A DNA stretch of 64,000 nt from Bifidobacterium breve (GCA_945878865.1 CAMCUD010000022.1:1-64000), one strand, 5' to 3'; shown: positions 7,735 to 17,491, numbered from the stretch's first letter. Notes: generated from the sequence alone by a model not told the origin. Translations and numbers: made by a program.

Positions 7735-8901
7735 TCACCGAAGCCGCTGGATGATCGCGGCCTCGCCCTGACCCTGAGCGACGCACATCGTCTCCAGCCC
7801 GAACTCGCCGTCCATCGTCTCGAGGTCGTTGAGCAGCGTCGTCAGGATGCGCACGCCGGTCTGGCCGAACGGGTGGCCGAGGGCGATCGCGCCGCCGTGC
7901 GGGTTGAGCTTGGCGTAGTCGAAGCCGACCTCGTCGGCGATCGGGATGACCTGCGCGGCGAACGCCTCGTTGAGCTCGTAGACGTCGATGTCGCCGATGC
8001 TCATGCCGGCGCGCTCGAGCGCCTTCTTGATCGCGCCGATCGGGGCGACGCCCATGTACTCGGGCTCGTTGCCCCAGGTGGCGGCGGTGATGAACTTCGC
8101 GCGCGGCTTGAGGCCGAGTTCGGCGGCCTTCTCCTCGCTCATGATCAGCGCGGCGGCCGCGCCGTCGTTGAGCGGGCACGAGTTGCCGGCCGTCACGGTG
8201 CCGCCCTCACGGAAGGCGGGCTGCAGCTGGCTGAGCTTCTCGTACGTCGAGGAGGCGCGCGGGCCGTCGTCCTTGGAGACGACCGTGCCGTCGGCGAGCG
8301 TCAGCGGGATGATCTCGCGGTCGAAGAACCCGCTCTCCTGGGCGGCGACGGCGCGCTCCTGGGACTGCTGGGCGAACTTGTCCTGGTCCTCGCGCGAGAC
8401 GCCGTACTTCTCGGCCACGTTCTCGGCGGTCAGGCCCATCGCGATGTACGCGTCGGGCTGGCCCGGCTCCTTGCCCTGGAGCTTCTCGTTCTGGTCCTCG
8501 GGGTGGGCGGCCTCCTGCGCGGCGTTGTAGCGCGAGACGAACTCGACGCCGCCGGCGATGTACACGTCGCCCTGGCCCGCCATGACGGCGTTCGCCGCGT
8601 TGCGGACGGCGTCGAGGCCCGACGCGCAGTAGCGCGAGACGGTGATGCCGTTGGTCTCCTGGCCGAGCTTCTCGCTGAGCAGGACGGCGATGCGGCTGAT
8701 GTTGTTGGCCTGCAGGCCCTGGGGGAGGCCGCAGCCCGTGACGACCTCTTCGACGAGCTTCGGGTCGACGCCCGGGTTGCGCTCGAGGAGCTGGTCGATG
8801 GTGTAGGCGAGCGTCTCGTCCGGGCGGAGCGAGGCGAGCGAGCCCTTGAACGCGCGGCCGACCGGGGTGCGGACGGCGTCGACGATCACGGCGTTGGGCA
8901 T
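7735..8901 (-). CDS. Acetyl-CoA C-acyltransferase (thiolase)
   Basis: A 388-aa thiolase that condenses or cleaves acyl-CoA with acetyl-CoA in fatty-acid or ketone-body metabolism. The nucleophilic Cys is in SRYCASGLDAV, the catalytic His in GGAIALGHPFGQTG and the second Cys in ETMCVAQGQGEA, where the more usual Gly-rich CxGGG sequence is altered. The NEAFA motif is present. The ATG at 8901 follows GAAAGGA at 8 nt. It stands alone on the minus strand, divergent from the RTX-like gene; a second thiolase lies at 35735. Confidence 0.9.
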   Translation of the reverse strand: MPNAVIVDAVRTPVGRAFKGSLASLRPDETLAYTIDQLLERNPGVDPKLVEEVVTGCGLPQGLQANNISRIAVLLSEKLGQETNGITVSRYCASGLDAVRNAANAVMAGQGDVYIAGGVEFVSRYNAAQEAAHPEDQNEKLQGKEPGQPDAYIAMGLTAENVAEKYGVSREDQDKFAQQSQERAVAAQESGFFDREIIPLTLADGTVVSKDDGPRASSTYEKLSQLQPAFREGGTVTAGNSCPLNDGAAAALIMSEEKAAELGLKPRAKFITAATWGNEPEYMGVAPIGAIKKALERAGMSIGDIDVYELNEAFAAQVIPIADEVGFDYAKLNPHGGAIALGHPFGQTGVRILTTLLNDLETMDGEFGLETMCVAQGQGEAAIIQRLR

Positions 8902-9032
8902 TCGTGGTCCTTTCAGTGCGTGGCCGCCGGGCGGTGATGGGTGCTGCCGGGCGGGTCTGGTTCCAGGCGCTGGGTTAGCCGGAACAGTGTGGCAGGGACG
9001 GTTCGGTGTCGCCCGGTGGCAGGGGTGCGTAT

Positions 9033-9058
9033 CACCGGTTTGGACTTTTACACCGGTT
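9033..9058 (+). promoter_or_regulatory. Direct repeat CACCGGTT in the RTX-like gene leader
   Basis: CACCGGTT occurs at 9033-9040 and 9051-9058, an 18-bp period, just before the ribosome site of the secreted protein at 9077. The spacing would put two sites on nearly the same DNA face, suggesting an activator or repressor site. Confidence 0.3.
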
Positions 9059-9076
9059 CTGGGAGGATCGGCGACC

Positions 9077-11191
9077 GTGCGTCTGCGGATCGTCCTTCTC
9101 GCGCTCGGCCTTGTGGGCGTCGTGCCCGACGCGGCGTCGGCGGCACCGGGCGTGTGCACGTATGACGCGGGCACGCAGATCGCGACGTACGAGTGGCCGT
9201 CCACGTACGCCACGAGTGAGGTGCCGGGCGTACAGCGTTTCGGCGCCGGTAACGCGCAGATCACCGTCGGGTACGCCCCCGACGGCGCCTGCGGCGCGGC
9301 GACGGTGACGAATACGAAGGAGGTCCGGATCGTCGGGACCCCGCCGGCGTCCACGAGCACCCGTGACGATTTCTCCATCGCGCTCAAGAACGGGGTGATG
9401 GCCCCCGGCAGCGGCGGGACGGGCGAGGTCAAGGTGACGTTCGTCAGCCCGGGCCGGACGATCTACGTGCGCGTGGGGGGCTCGCCGGATCCCGATCGCA
9501 TCACCGTCGGCGCGGCGGGGGTCAACCTCAACGCCGACGAGGCGACCGACGACGTCGACGTGACCCTGACGGGGTCCGGCGGGATGCTCGTCACCGGTCT
9601 CGGATGCACCGACTCGATCTGCAACGCCGACGGCTCGGCGGGCGATGACACCCTGAAGACGACCGGTGGCGACGCGACCGGCGCCGCGGCGCCGGGCAGC
9701 TTTGCGCGCAGCACGCGGGTCTTCGGGGGACCTGGCGCTGACACCATCACGGTGTCGCGGTACACGAGCGTGTTTCCCGGCCCCGACAGCGACGTGATCA
9801 CCGGCCCCGGCGTGCAGCCCGACCGCTTCCAGGCCGCGACGCTCGACTACCGCGGGACGCCCGCGGGGGTTGTCGTCGACCTCGACGCGGGCACGGCGAC
9901 GGGCGGGTCGGGTTCCGACACCGTGAGCGGGGTGCAGAACGTCGTGGGCACCTCGTTCCCCGACACGCTGCTGGGCGACGGCAACGCCAACAGCCTGTCG
10001 TCCGAGGGTGCGGGTGCGGACCTCATGCGCGGCCGCGGTGGAAACGACTCCCTCGCCGGAGGTAGCGGCGCAGACACGCTGGAAGGCGGGCCCGACGCCG
10101 ACGACCTGACCGGCAACGCGGGCGGCGACACCCTCAGCGGCGAGGAGGGCAACGACACGTTGACCGGCGATGTCGGCACGGGCTCGGCGGGCAACGACAC
10201 GCTCCTCGGCGGGCCCGGCAACGACGGGCTCGTCCCGGCCACCGGGGACGACATCGTCGACGGCGGACCCGACAAGGACGAGCTGCGCTTCGCCTACGTC
10301 ACCGCGACGCCCGTCGTGTTCGATCTCGCGGTGACGGCGAAGCAGAACACCGGTGGCGGCGGCCTGAAGACCGTCACCAACGTCGAGGACATCTCCGGCT
10401 CCTCGCAGAGCGACACGCTCTCCGGGGACGATGGTCCCAACGCGATCAACGGTGGGTTCGGCGGCAACGACACGCTCGACGGTCGCGGCGGGAACGACGC
10501 TGTGCGCAAGTTCTCGACGGCTGCAGGCCTCGCGCGGGGCGGTCCCGGCGCGGACACCGTCTCCGGCAGCGACGGGGCGGACGTCCTCGAGGGCGGCCCG
10601 GGGCCCGACACGATCCTCGCGCTGAAGGGCGACGACACGTTGCGCGGCCCGGCCGACGGCGAGAAGGACACGCTCTACTGCGGCGAGGGCACGGACACCA
10701 CCGAGCATGATGCGGGGCTCGACGTGTTGAGCGAGTGCGAGAACGGCACCGGCACGGTGTTCGTCCCGCCGCCCATCGTCACCCCGGACCCGGCGCCGGA
10801 GGTCTCCGCGCCCGCACCGGCTCCGCAGACGCCGGTCGTTCCCGCCGCCGCCACGCCCGCGGCGGCGCCGCTCCCCGCGATCCCCGCCGCCCAGGCGATC
10901 AAGCTTCCCGCCGCCACGTCGTGCGCGAGCCGCCGCACGCTCACCATCAACCTCGTGCAGCCCGCCGGCGTGACGTTCACCCGGGCGAAGGTCACGCTGA
11001 AAGCGGGGAAGAAGACGATCAACCGCACCCTGACGCCGAAGAAGGCGGGCAAGGGCCTGAAGATCGACGTCGACCTGCGCGGGCTGCCGAAGGGCCGGTT
11101 CACCGTGGCCATCGAGGTCGCCGCGGCGGACGGCAGGACGGTGAAGGCCTCGCGTGCCTACCGGACCTGCACGCCGAAGAAGCGGCGCTGA
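9077..11191 (+). CDS. Secreted RTX-like calcium-binding repeat protein
   Basis: A 704-aa exported protein. A short signal peptide (ending about residue 23, ASA) is followed by a Cys-containing N-terminal region. Several blocks of glycine/aspartate nonapeptides of the GGxGxDxLx type follow between about residues 215 and 560 (for example GGPGADTITV, GRGGNDSLAGGSGADTLEGG), which normally fold as a Ca2+-binding parallel beta roll. Then come a Pro/Ala-rich linker (about 565-610) and a basic Ig-like domain ending in CTPKKRR. GTG 9077 has GGGAGGA 9 nt upstream. A role at the cell surface is inferred; no enzymatic domain is seen. Confidence 0.8.
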   Translation: MRLRIVLLALGLVGVVPDAASAAPGVCTYDAGTQIATYEWPSTYATSEVPGVQRFGAGNAQITVGYAPDGACGAATVTNTKEVRIVGTPPASTSTRDDFSIALKNGVMAPGSGGTGEVKVTFVSPGRTIYVRVGGSPDPDRITVGAAGVNLNADEATDDVDVTLTGSGGMLVTGLGCTDSICNADGSAGDDTLKTTGGDATGAAAPGSFARSTRVFGGPGADTITVSRYTSVFPGPDSDVITGPGVQPDRFQAATLDYRGTPAGVVVDLDAGTATGGSGSDTVSGVQNVVGTSFPDTLLGDGNANSLSSEGAGADLMRGRGGNDSLAGGSGADTLEGGPDADDLTGNAGGDTLSGEEGNDTLTGDVGTGSAGNDTLLGGPGNDGLVPATGDDIVDGGPDKDELRFAYVTATPVVFDLAVTAKQNTGGGGLKTVTNVEDISGSSQSDTLSGDDGPNAINGGFGGNDTLDGRGGNDAVRKFSTAAGLARGGPGADTVSGSDGADVLEGGPGPDTILALKGDDTLRGPADGEKDTLYCGEGTDTTEHDAGLDVLSECENGTGTVFVPPPIVTPDPAPEVSAPAPAPQTPVVPAAATPAAAPLPAIPAAQAIKLPAATSCASRRTLTINLVQPAGVTFTRAKVTLKAGKKTINRTLTPKKAGKGLKIDVDLRGLPKGRFTVAIEVAAADGRTVKASRAYRTCTPKKRR

Positions 11192-11205
11192 GCCGCCTCC
11201 ACGCG

Positions 11206-11254
11206 GGGGTGTCGCCGAAACCGGTCGAGATCGGACCGTTTTCGGCGTCACCCC
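11206..11254. repeat. 49-bp palindromic repeat, copy 1 (intergenic, terminator position)
   Basis: An imperfect 49-bp palindrome that begins GGGGTGTCGCCGAAA and ends TTTTCGGCGTCACCCC. It lies between the stops of two convergent genes, so it can act as a bidirectional terminator. Three further 49-bp copies with the same ends are at 20095, 34547 and 35467. Confidence 0.8.
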
Positions 11255-11257
11255 GGG

Positions 11258-12943
11258 TCAGCCGGCCACGATCGGCAGCGGCGCGACCGGCTCGGGCTCG
11301 CCGCTCGCGGTCTTCCCCGCGATCGGGGCAGCGCCGATCGGCGCCCGCGCGGTCGCGCCCTCCTTCACCGGAATCTGCGCCATCGCGCGCTCGGTCAGCG
11401 CGGTGATCGTCAGCGACGGGTTGACCCCGACGTTCGCCGGGACGGCCGAGCCGTCGCAGACCAGGAGGTTCTCGTAGCCGTGCACGCGGTGGTCGGCGTC
11501 GATCACGCCGTCGTCCGCCGTCGCGCCAATGACCGCGCCCCCGAGGAAGTGCGCCGTCGACGGCACGTTCATGAGCGACTCGAACACCGAGGACTGCGCG
11601 ATCCCGCCGGTGCGCTCGGCCAGCCACTCGGTGAAGCGGTTGGCGTCGGCGATGTACGTCGGGTTCGGCTGGTCGGCGTGCTGGGCGGTCTGCAGCTTGA
11701 CCTTCCCGCCGCGGCCCACGCGCGCGGTCAGCCGGATCGCGTTGTCGAGCGATTGCATGACGAGCACGATGATCGTGCGCTCGGACCAGCCCGGCTGGAA
11801 CGTGTGCTTGAGGAACCGGCCGGGGTGGCGCACGATCTGGCCGAGGAGCTTCAGCGGGCGGGTGACCTTCGTCCCGTCGCCGACGAGCAGCCCGAACAGG
11901 CCGCGCATCGCGCCTGCGCCCTTGCCGTAGATGACCGTCTCGATGTGGGTGTGCGGGTCGGGGTAGATCGACGAGGTGATCGCGACCCGGTCGACCAGAC
12001 CGGCGTCCTGGCCCGGCGGAACGGTGACGGCGAGGATCGACTCGCTGTTGGTCCGCACGAGCTCGCCGAGGCGCGGGGAGAGGTGCGGCAGATTGCCGTC
12101 GGCCCGCGCCTGGGCGAGCAGCTGGTTCGTGCCGAGCGTGCCGCCGGCCACGACGACGCCCTTGCAGCGGATGATCTGGCGGTCCTTGCGCCGCCAGGCG
12201 CCGGTGCGCTCGTGGATGACCTCCCAGCCGTCTTCACCGCGTGCGCCGATCGGCCGGATCGTCGCGACCTCGCGCTCGGGCCGCACCTGCGCGCCGAGCT
12301 TCTCGGCGAACCACAGGTAGTTCTGCGTCAGCGTGTTCTTCGCGCCGACGTTGCAGCCGAGCATGCAGCGCCCGCACGAGATGCAGCCGGTGCGCTCGGG
12401 CCCCTCGCCGCCGAAGTACGGGTCGGCGACGGTCTGGCCGGGCGTGTCGAGGTACGTCCCGACGCGCGCCTTGCGGTACGTGTCGTCGACGCCGAGTTCA
12501 CGCCCGTACTCGCGCAGCCACTGGTCGGCCGGATCGTCGTACGTCACGTCCGTGACGCCGAGCATCCGCTGCGCCGTCTCGTAGTGCGGCTCGAGCTCGG
12601 CGTGCCAGTTCCGCAGGTCCGCCCACTGCCTGTCGAGGAAGAACGCAGGCGGCGGCGTGTAGAGCGTCATCGCGTACGCCAGCGACCCGCCGCCGACACC
12701 CGCCCCGCAGGAGATGAAGACGTCCTTGAACATCCGCAGGTGGAACAGGCCGCGCAGCCCGAGCTTGGGCGCGAAGAAGTAGTTGCGCACGTCCCAGTTC
12801 GAGTCGGGCATGTCGTCCGGCTCGAAGCGGCGGCCCTGCTCGAGGACCGTGACCCGGTAGCCCTTCTCGGCGAGGCGCAGCGCCGAGACGCTCCCGCCGA
12901 AACCGGAGCCGATGACCACCCAGTCGGTGTCGTGCGTTCCCAT
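11258..12943 (-). CDS. GMC oxidoreductase, ChoD-like (downstream paralogue)
   Basis: A 561-aa FAD-dependent oxidoreductase of the cholesterol-oxidase-like (ChoD) branch of the GMC family, which oxidises alcohols or sterols to ketones. The FAD-binding motif is GSGFGGSVSALRLAEKG near residue 12. A cysteine cluster TGCISCGRCMLGC (CxxCxxCxxxC) and the late GMC segments (STAHFLGGAVIG, NVGVNPSLTITALTERA) are present. It shares most of its sequence with the protein encoded immediately upstream (12967-14667), 23 nt away, and both are probably co-transcribed. The substrate is not known. Confidence 0.85.
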   Translation of the reverse strand: MGTHDTDWVVIGSGFGGSVSALRLAEKGYRVTVLEQGRRFEPDDMPDSNWDVRNYFFAPKLGLRGLFHLRMFKDVFISCGAGVGGGSLAYAMTLYTPPPAFFLDRQWADLRNWHAELEPHYETAQRMLGVTDVTYDDPADQWLREYGRELGVDDTYRKARVGTYLDTPGQTVADPYFGGEGPERTGCISCGRCMLGCNVGAKNTLTQNYLWFAEKLGAQVRPEREVATIRPIGARGEDGWEVIHERTGAWRRKDRQIIRCKGVVVAGGTLGTNQLLAQARADGNLPHLSPRLGELVRTNSESILAVTVPPGQDAGLVDRVAITSSIYPDPHTHIETVIYGKGAGAMRGLFGLLVGDGTKVTRPLKLLGQIVRHPGRFLKHTFQPGWSERTIIVLVMQSLDNAIRLTARVGRGGKVKLQTAQHADQPNPTYIADANRFTEWLAERTGGIAQSSVFESLMNVPSTAHFLGGAVIGATADDGVIDADHRVHGYENLLVCDGSAVPANVGVNPSLTITALTERAMAQIPVKEGATARAPIGAAPIAGKTASGEPEPVAPLPIVAG

Positions 12944-12966
12944 GGCCGGGAAGCGTACGGCCCGGA

Positions 12967-14667
12967 TCAGGCGGTGACGACCTCGACCTGCGCCGGCATC
13001 GGCCGCACGGGCTCGGGCGCGGCGGTCGCGGTCTGCCCGGGAATCGGGGTCGCGCCGATCGGCGGGTGCACGACCGCGCCGTCCTTCGCCGGCACCTGCG
13101 CCATCGCACGCTCGCTCATCGCGGTGATCGTCAGCGACGGGTTGACGCCGACGTTGGCCGGCACCGCGGCGCCGTCGCACACGATGAGGTTCTCGTACCC
13201 GTGGACGCGGTGGTCGGCGTCGATGACGCCGTCGTCCGCCGTCTCGCCGATGACGGCGCCGCCGAGGAAGTGGGCGGTCGACGGGATGCTCAGGACGGCC
13301 TCGAAGATCGATGACGACGCGATCCCGCCCGTGCGCTTGGCCAGCCACTCGGTGAACTGGTTGGCGATCGGGATGAACGTGGGGTTCGGCCGCTCGGGGT
13401 CCTGCTCGGTCTGCAGGCGGACCTTGCCGTTGCGCCCCGCCTTCGCGGTGAGCCGGATCGCGTTGTCGAGCGACTGCATGACGAGCACGATGATCGTGCG
13501 CTGCGACCACCCGCGCGAGAAGGTGAGCTTGGCGAACTGGCCGGGGTGTGTCGCGATCCGCGCCAGGAGCCGCAGCGGGCGCGTGAGCTTCGAGCCGTCG
13601 CCGGTCAGCAGCGTGAAGAGGCCGCGCATCGCGCCGCCACCCGCGCCGTAGACCACGGTCTCGATGTGCGTGTGCGGGTCGGGGTAGATCGACGACGTGA
13701 TCGCCACGCGCTTGGAGATCCGCTCCGCGTCGGCGCCCGCGGGGATGGTGACGCCGAGCACGGCCTCGCTGTTCGTGCGCACGAGCTCGCCGAGCCGCGG
13801 CGAGATGTTCGGCAGGTGGCCGTCGGCCCTGGCCTGGGCGAGCAGCTGGTTCGTGCCGAGCGTGCCGCCCGAGACGACGATGCCCTTCGCGCGCAGCACC
13901 TGGCGGTCCTTGCGCAGCCACGCGCCCGTGCGCTCGTGGACGATCTCCCAGCCGTCCTCACCGCGCGCGCCGATCGGCTTGATCGTCACGACCTGGCGGT
14001 CCGGCGTGATCGTCGCGCCGCGCCGCTCGGCGAACCAGAGGTAGTTCTTCGGCAGGCTGTTCTTCGCGCCGACCGGGCAGCCCATCATGCAGCGCCCGCA
14101 CGCGGTGCACCCGGTGCGTGCGGGGCCCTCGCCCCCGAAGTACGGGTCGGCCACCGTCTGGCCGGGCGTGTCGAGGTACGTGCCGACGCGCGCCTTGCGG
14201 TACGTGTCGTCGACGCCGAGCTCGCGGCCGTACTCGCGCAGGAGCTGGTCGGCCTCGTCGTCCTCGGTCACGTCGGTGACGCCGAGCATCCGCTGCGCCG
14301 TCTCGTAGTGCGGCTCGAGCTCGGCGTGCCAGTCGCGGATCGAACCCCACTGGGGGTCGCTGAAGAACGCCGGCGGCGGCGTGTACAGGGTCATCGCGTA
14401 GACGAGCGAGCCGCCGCCGACGCCCGTTCCGGACATGACGAAGATGTCCTTGAACGGCGTCATGCGGAACAGGCCGCGCAGCCCGAGCACGGGCGCGTAC
14501 AGCCAGCGGCGCAGGTCGAACGTGGAGCGCGGGATGTCCTCGTCCTCGATGCGCGGGCCCTGCTCCAGGACCGTGACGCTGTAGCCCTTCTCCGCGAGGC
14601 GCAGCGCCGAGACGCTCCCTCCGAAGCCCGAGCCGATGACCACCCAGTCGACGTCGTGCGAACCCAT
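12967..14667 (-). CDS. GMC oxidoreductase, ChoD-like (upstream paralogue)
   Basis: A 566-aa tandem paralogue of the next gene with the same layout: FAD motif GSGFGGSVSALRLAEKG, cysteine cluster TGCTACGRCMMGC, and C-terminal STAHFLGGAVIGETADDG and NVGVNPSLTITAMSERA. The family oxidises hydroxyl groups of sterols or similar hydrophobic alcohols. The ATG at 14667 starts the Rossmann fold directly; the open frame continues far upstream but that extension is opposite to the PucR gene and not homologous to the family. The two copies probably arose by local duplication. Confidence 0.86.
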   Translation of the reverse strand: MGSHDVDWVVIGSGFGGSVSALRLAEKGYSVTVLEQGPRIEDEDIPRSTFDLRRWLYAPVLGLRGLFRMTPFKDIFVMSGTGVGGGSLVYAMTLYTPPPAFFSDPQWGSIRDWHAELEPHYETAQRMLGVTDVTEDDEADQLLREYGRELGVDDTYRKARVGTYLDTPGQTVADPYFGGEGPARTGCTACGRCMMGCPVGAKNSLPKNYLWFAERRGATITPDRQVVTIKPIGARGEDGWEIVHERTGAWLRKDRQVLRAKGIVVSGGTLGTNQLLAQARADGHLPNISPRLGELVRTNSEAVLGVTIPAGADAERISKRVAITSSIYPDPHTHIETVVYGAGGGAMRGLFTLLTGDGSKLTRPLRLLARIATHPGQFAKLTFSRGWSQRTIIVLVMQSLDNAIRLTAKAGRNGKVRLQTEQDPERPNPTFIPIANQFTEWLAKRTGGIASSSIFEAVLSIPSTAHFLGGAVIGETADDGVIDADHRVHGYENLIVCDGAAVPANVGVNPSLTITAMSERAMAQVPAKDGAVVHPPIGATPIPGQTATAAPEPVRPMPAQVEVVTA

Positions 14668-14738
14668 GGATCGACGGTACGCCCGCGTCTGGGGAACCCC
14701 CGATGCCCGCGCACCAACGTCCGGTGCGCCGCGTGGGC

Positions 14739-15998
14739 TCACGGCACAGCGAGCACCGGGGCGCCGAGCGTCTGCGCGAGCGCCAACGCGACATGCAGCT
14801 CGACGCCCTGCGCCCCGAGCTCGCCGCCGAGCAGCTCCTCGCACGCGCGGACCCGGTTGCCGACGGTGTTCGCGTGAATGCCCAGCCGCCGGGCGACCGC
14901 CACCCGCGAGCCGTGCTCCTCGAGATACACGCGCAGCGTCGCGCGCAGCCGCCCGTGCTCGTCGTCGTCGACGGCCAGCGGGCCGAGGTGGCCCTGGACG
15001 AACCGGCGCACCCGCGTGAGGTCGTCGGACAGCAGGGCGGCGAGCTCGACCTTGCGGTACGTGACGATCGAGCCCATCCGGCGGCCCGCCGTGAGCGCGA
15101 CGCGGAACGCGTCCTGCGCGTCGCGGTGCGTCGAGCGGAAGCCCGAGACGCCGAATGACGGCTCTCCGAGCGCGACGGAGACCCGGTCGGCCCGCGGCTT
15201 CGTCGACAGCTGCGCGATCGCTGCGCTGGCCGCCTCGGGATCGGGGACCGCGACCCACGCGGCGAGCACCGCGCGGGCGTCCCACATGAGCAGCGCGCGG
15301 CCGCCGCCGAGCGCCTTGGCGACGTCCGCGGCGGCACGCTCCAGCGGCGCGGCGAGCTCCTCGTGGTCGCCCGACCCGGTGGTCCACAGCAGGACCCCCA
15401 CGTGATGGCGGCGCAGGTCGTAGGCCAGCAGGCGGCCGAGCGCGTCGATGTCGTGGCCGCCGCCCTCGAGGATCGCGCGGATCGTCTCGGCCCGCTGGGC
15501 CTCGCCCGTGCGGGTGAGCAGCTTGCGCTCCTCCTCGTAGGCCTGCGCGAGCTGCCCGCCCATGTTGTCCATCCAGGCGAAGCTCAGCTGCTGCGAGGCG
15601 ACGGTCGCCGCCAGCAGCGTCTCCTTCGGCAGGTCGAGCCCGGTGAGCTCGCGCTCCCACGTCGTCAGGAAGGCGCCGTGGCCGAGATGGCAGAGCCGAA
15701 GCAGCGGCAGGAACGCCTGGCCGGCCCGGGCGCGGTCACGCGCCGCGTCGATCGTCTCGGCCGTGGTCGGGACCGTGCCGATCGGGTGGCCGGTGCGCAC
15801 TGCGCGCAGGAAGGAGCGGATGATCTCCCGGCTGGCGCGCGACGTGACCACCCGCGTCTGCGGGTCGTCGCGCAGGTCCGGCTCCTCGCGGTGCAGGACG
15901 TCGGCGATCTCCTCGGCGATCGCGTCGATCTGCTCGTCGACGCGGCCGGCCGTGGCCCGGAGCGCGTCGAGGACCTCCGGGGTCAGGGCCTCGTCCAC
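14739..15998 (-). CDS. PucR-family transcriptional regulator
   Basis: A 419-aa regulator of the PucR/CdaR type. A helical N-terminal half (about 1-190) is followed by a GGDEF-like degenerate domain (about 200-320) and the C-terminal helix-turn-helix of the family (about 355-410: LRVYLEEHGSRVAVARRLGIHANTV). It begins 17 nt after the stop of the monooxygenase gene in the same direction, so it is in the same operon and likely senses a substrate or intermediate of the ligase/monooxygenase pathway. The start is a GTG with a weak ribosome site. Confidence 0.82.
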   Translation of the reverse strand: MDEALTPEVLDALRATAGRVDEQIDAIAEEIADVLHREEPDLRDDPQTRVVTSRASREIIRSFLRAVRTGHPIGTVPTTAETIDAARDRARAGQAFLPLLRLCHLGHGAFLTTWERELTGLDLPKETLLAATVASQQLSFAWMDNMGGQLAQAYEEERKLLTRTGEAQRAETIRAILEGGGHDIDALGRLLAYDLRRHHVGVLLWTTGSGDHEELAAPLERAAADVAKALGGGRALLMWDARAVLAAWVAVPDPEAASAAIAQLSTKPRADRVSVALGEPSFGVSGFRSTHRDAQDAFRVALTAGRRMGSIVTYRKVELAALLSDDLTRVRRFVQGHLGPLAVDDDEHGRLRATLRVYLEEHGSRVAVARRLGIHANTVGNRVRACEELLGGELGAQGVELHVALALAQTLGAPVLAVP

Positions 15999-16015
15999 GC
16001 CCTGAGCGTAGAGCC

Positions 16016-17491
16016 TCAGGCCGTCACGACCTCCGGCTCGGCGGGCGCCGGGGTGAGCGTCTCGTACTCGGCGGGCTCCAGGGACTTCGTCGCGCGCAGG
16101 TACGCGCGCATGTACCCGGGCCAGTTGTTGACCACCCGGCCGTCGTCGTCCTTGTACCAGGTCTCGCACTGCGTCCAGACGGACTCGCGCAGCTCGGCCT
16201 GCATCGCCTCGTCGGACGCGCCGGCCACGTCGGCGCGGACGTCGAGGGCGCGGCCGTCCAGCCGTCGCGCGTACTGCGCGAGGTACCGGGCCTGCGCCTC
16301 GATCATCACGAGGATCGAGCCGACGCCGAGGTTCGTGTTCGGCCCGTACATGAGGACCATGTTCGGGAAGCCGGGGACGGTCATGCCCAGGTGCGCGCGG
16401 GCGCCGCCGTCCCACGCGTCGGCGAGCAGGCGGCCGCCCCGGCCGGCGACCTCCATCGGCGCGACGAACGCATGCGCGGCGAAGCCGGTGCCCCAGATGA
16501 TCGTGTCCGCCGGGTGCTCCGCGCCGTCGGCCGTGCGCACCCCGGTCGGGGTGATCTCCGTGACCGCGTCGGTGAGGAGGTCGACGTTCGGGCGCTGCAG
16601 CGCCTCGTAGTACGCCGAGGAGAACAGGATCCGCTTGCAGCCGAACGCGTAGTCGGGCGTGAGCTTGGCCCGCAGCTCGGGGTCGCGGACCTTCATGCGC
16701 AGGTACGCGCTGCTCCACGCCTGGAACGCGCGCTTGACGGGCTTGGCCCCGCGCAGGGCGAAGATGAACGTCTCCATCGTGGCGAGCATCGACATGCGGC
16801 GCAGCCGCTGGAGGCCCGGCACCCCGCGGATCGCGGCGCGCGCCCAGCCGGCGTACGCGTTGTTGCGCCGCGGCAGCATCCACGCCGGGGTGCGCTGGAA
16901 CACGTCGACGTGCGCGGCCTGCTCGGCGACCGGCGGGATGAACTGCACGGCGCTCGCGCCCGTCCCGATGACGGAGACCCGCTCGCCCCGCAGGTTGTGC
17001 TCGTGGTTCCACTCGGCGCTGTGGAACTGCGTGCCGGTGAAGGTCTCGCGGCCGGGGAGGTTCGGCGTGACGGGGACGCTGAGCTGCCCGCAGGCGGGAA
17101 CGAGGATGTCGGCCTCGAACGTCTCGCCGCCGGCGATGTCGAGGACCCAGCGCAGGCGCTGCTCGTCCCAGGTCGCCTTCGTGATCTCGGTGGAGAGCCG
17201 CAGCTTCGGGGTGAGGCCGAAGCGGTCGGCGACGCCGGCCATGTACCGCTGGATCTCGTCCTGCGGCGAGCATGGCCGGGTCCAGTCCCGGCGCTGGGCG
17301 AAGCTGAACGAGTAGAGGTACGACGGGACGTCGCACGCGGCGCCCGGGTACGTGTTCGCCCGCCAGACGCCGCCGACCTCGGGCGCCTTGTCGAAGATGA
17401 CGTAGTCGGTCACGCCGGCGCGCTCGAGCTCGACGGCCGCGGCCAGGCCGCTCATGCCCGCCCCGATGATCGCGACGGTGGGGGTGCTCAC
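16016..17491 (-). CDS. Flavin-containing (Baeyer-Villiger-type) monooxygenase 1
   Basis: A 491-aa NADPH/FAD monooxygenase. FAD motif GAGMSG near residue 11, NADPH motif GTGASAVQF near 180, and between them FTGTQFHSAEWN, which matches the Baeyer-Villiger fingerprint FxGxxxHxxxW[PD] except that the last position is Asn. Family members insert oxygen into ketones to make esters or lactones, or oxidise heteroatoms. The GTG start overlaps the ligase stop (GTGA), so it is translationally coupled to the acyl-CoA ligase. It is closely similar to the gene at 26565-28058. Confidence 0.85.
   Translation of the reverse strand: MSTPTVAIIGAGMSGLAAAVELERAGVTDYVIFDKAPEVGGVWRANTYPGAACDVPSYLYSFSFAQRRDWTRPCSPQDEIQRYMAGVADRFGLTPKLRLSTEITKATWDEQRLRWVLDIAGGETFEADILVPACGQLSVPVTPNLPGRETFTGTQFHSAEWNHEHNLRGERVSVIGTGASAVQFIPPVAEQAAHVDVFQRTPAWMLPRRNNAYAGWARAAIRGVPGLQRLRRMSMLATMETFIFALRGAKPVKRAFQAWSSAYLRMKVRDPELRAKLTPDYAFGCKRILFSSAYYEALQRPNVDLLTDAVTEITPTGVRTADGAEHPADTIIWGTGFAAHAFVAPMEVAGRGGRLLADAWDGGARAHLGMTVPGFPNMVLMYGPNTNLGVGSILVMIEAQARYLAQYARRLDGRALDVRADVAGASDEAMQAELRESVWTQCETWYKDDDGRVVNNWPGYMRAYLRATKSLEPAEYETLTPAPAEPEVVTA

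Noticed and set aside
9955-10720. Tandem repeat or CRISPR-like DNA
   Set aside because: The periodicity is the codon-level repeat of the RTX-type GGxGxD nonapeptides and there are no constant spacers.
12944-13921. N-terminal extension of the first GMC oxidase
   Set aside because: The frame stays open into the second GMC gene, but the extension is Arg-rich and lies before a clear FAD-binding start at ATG 12943.
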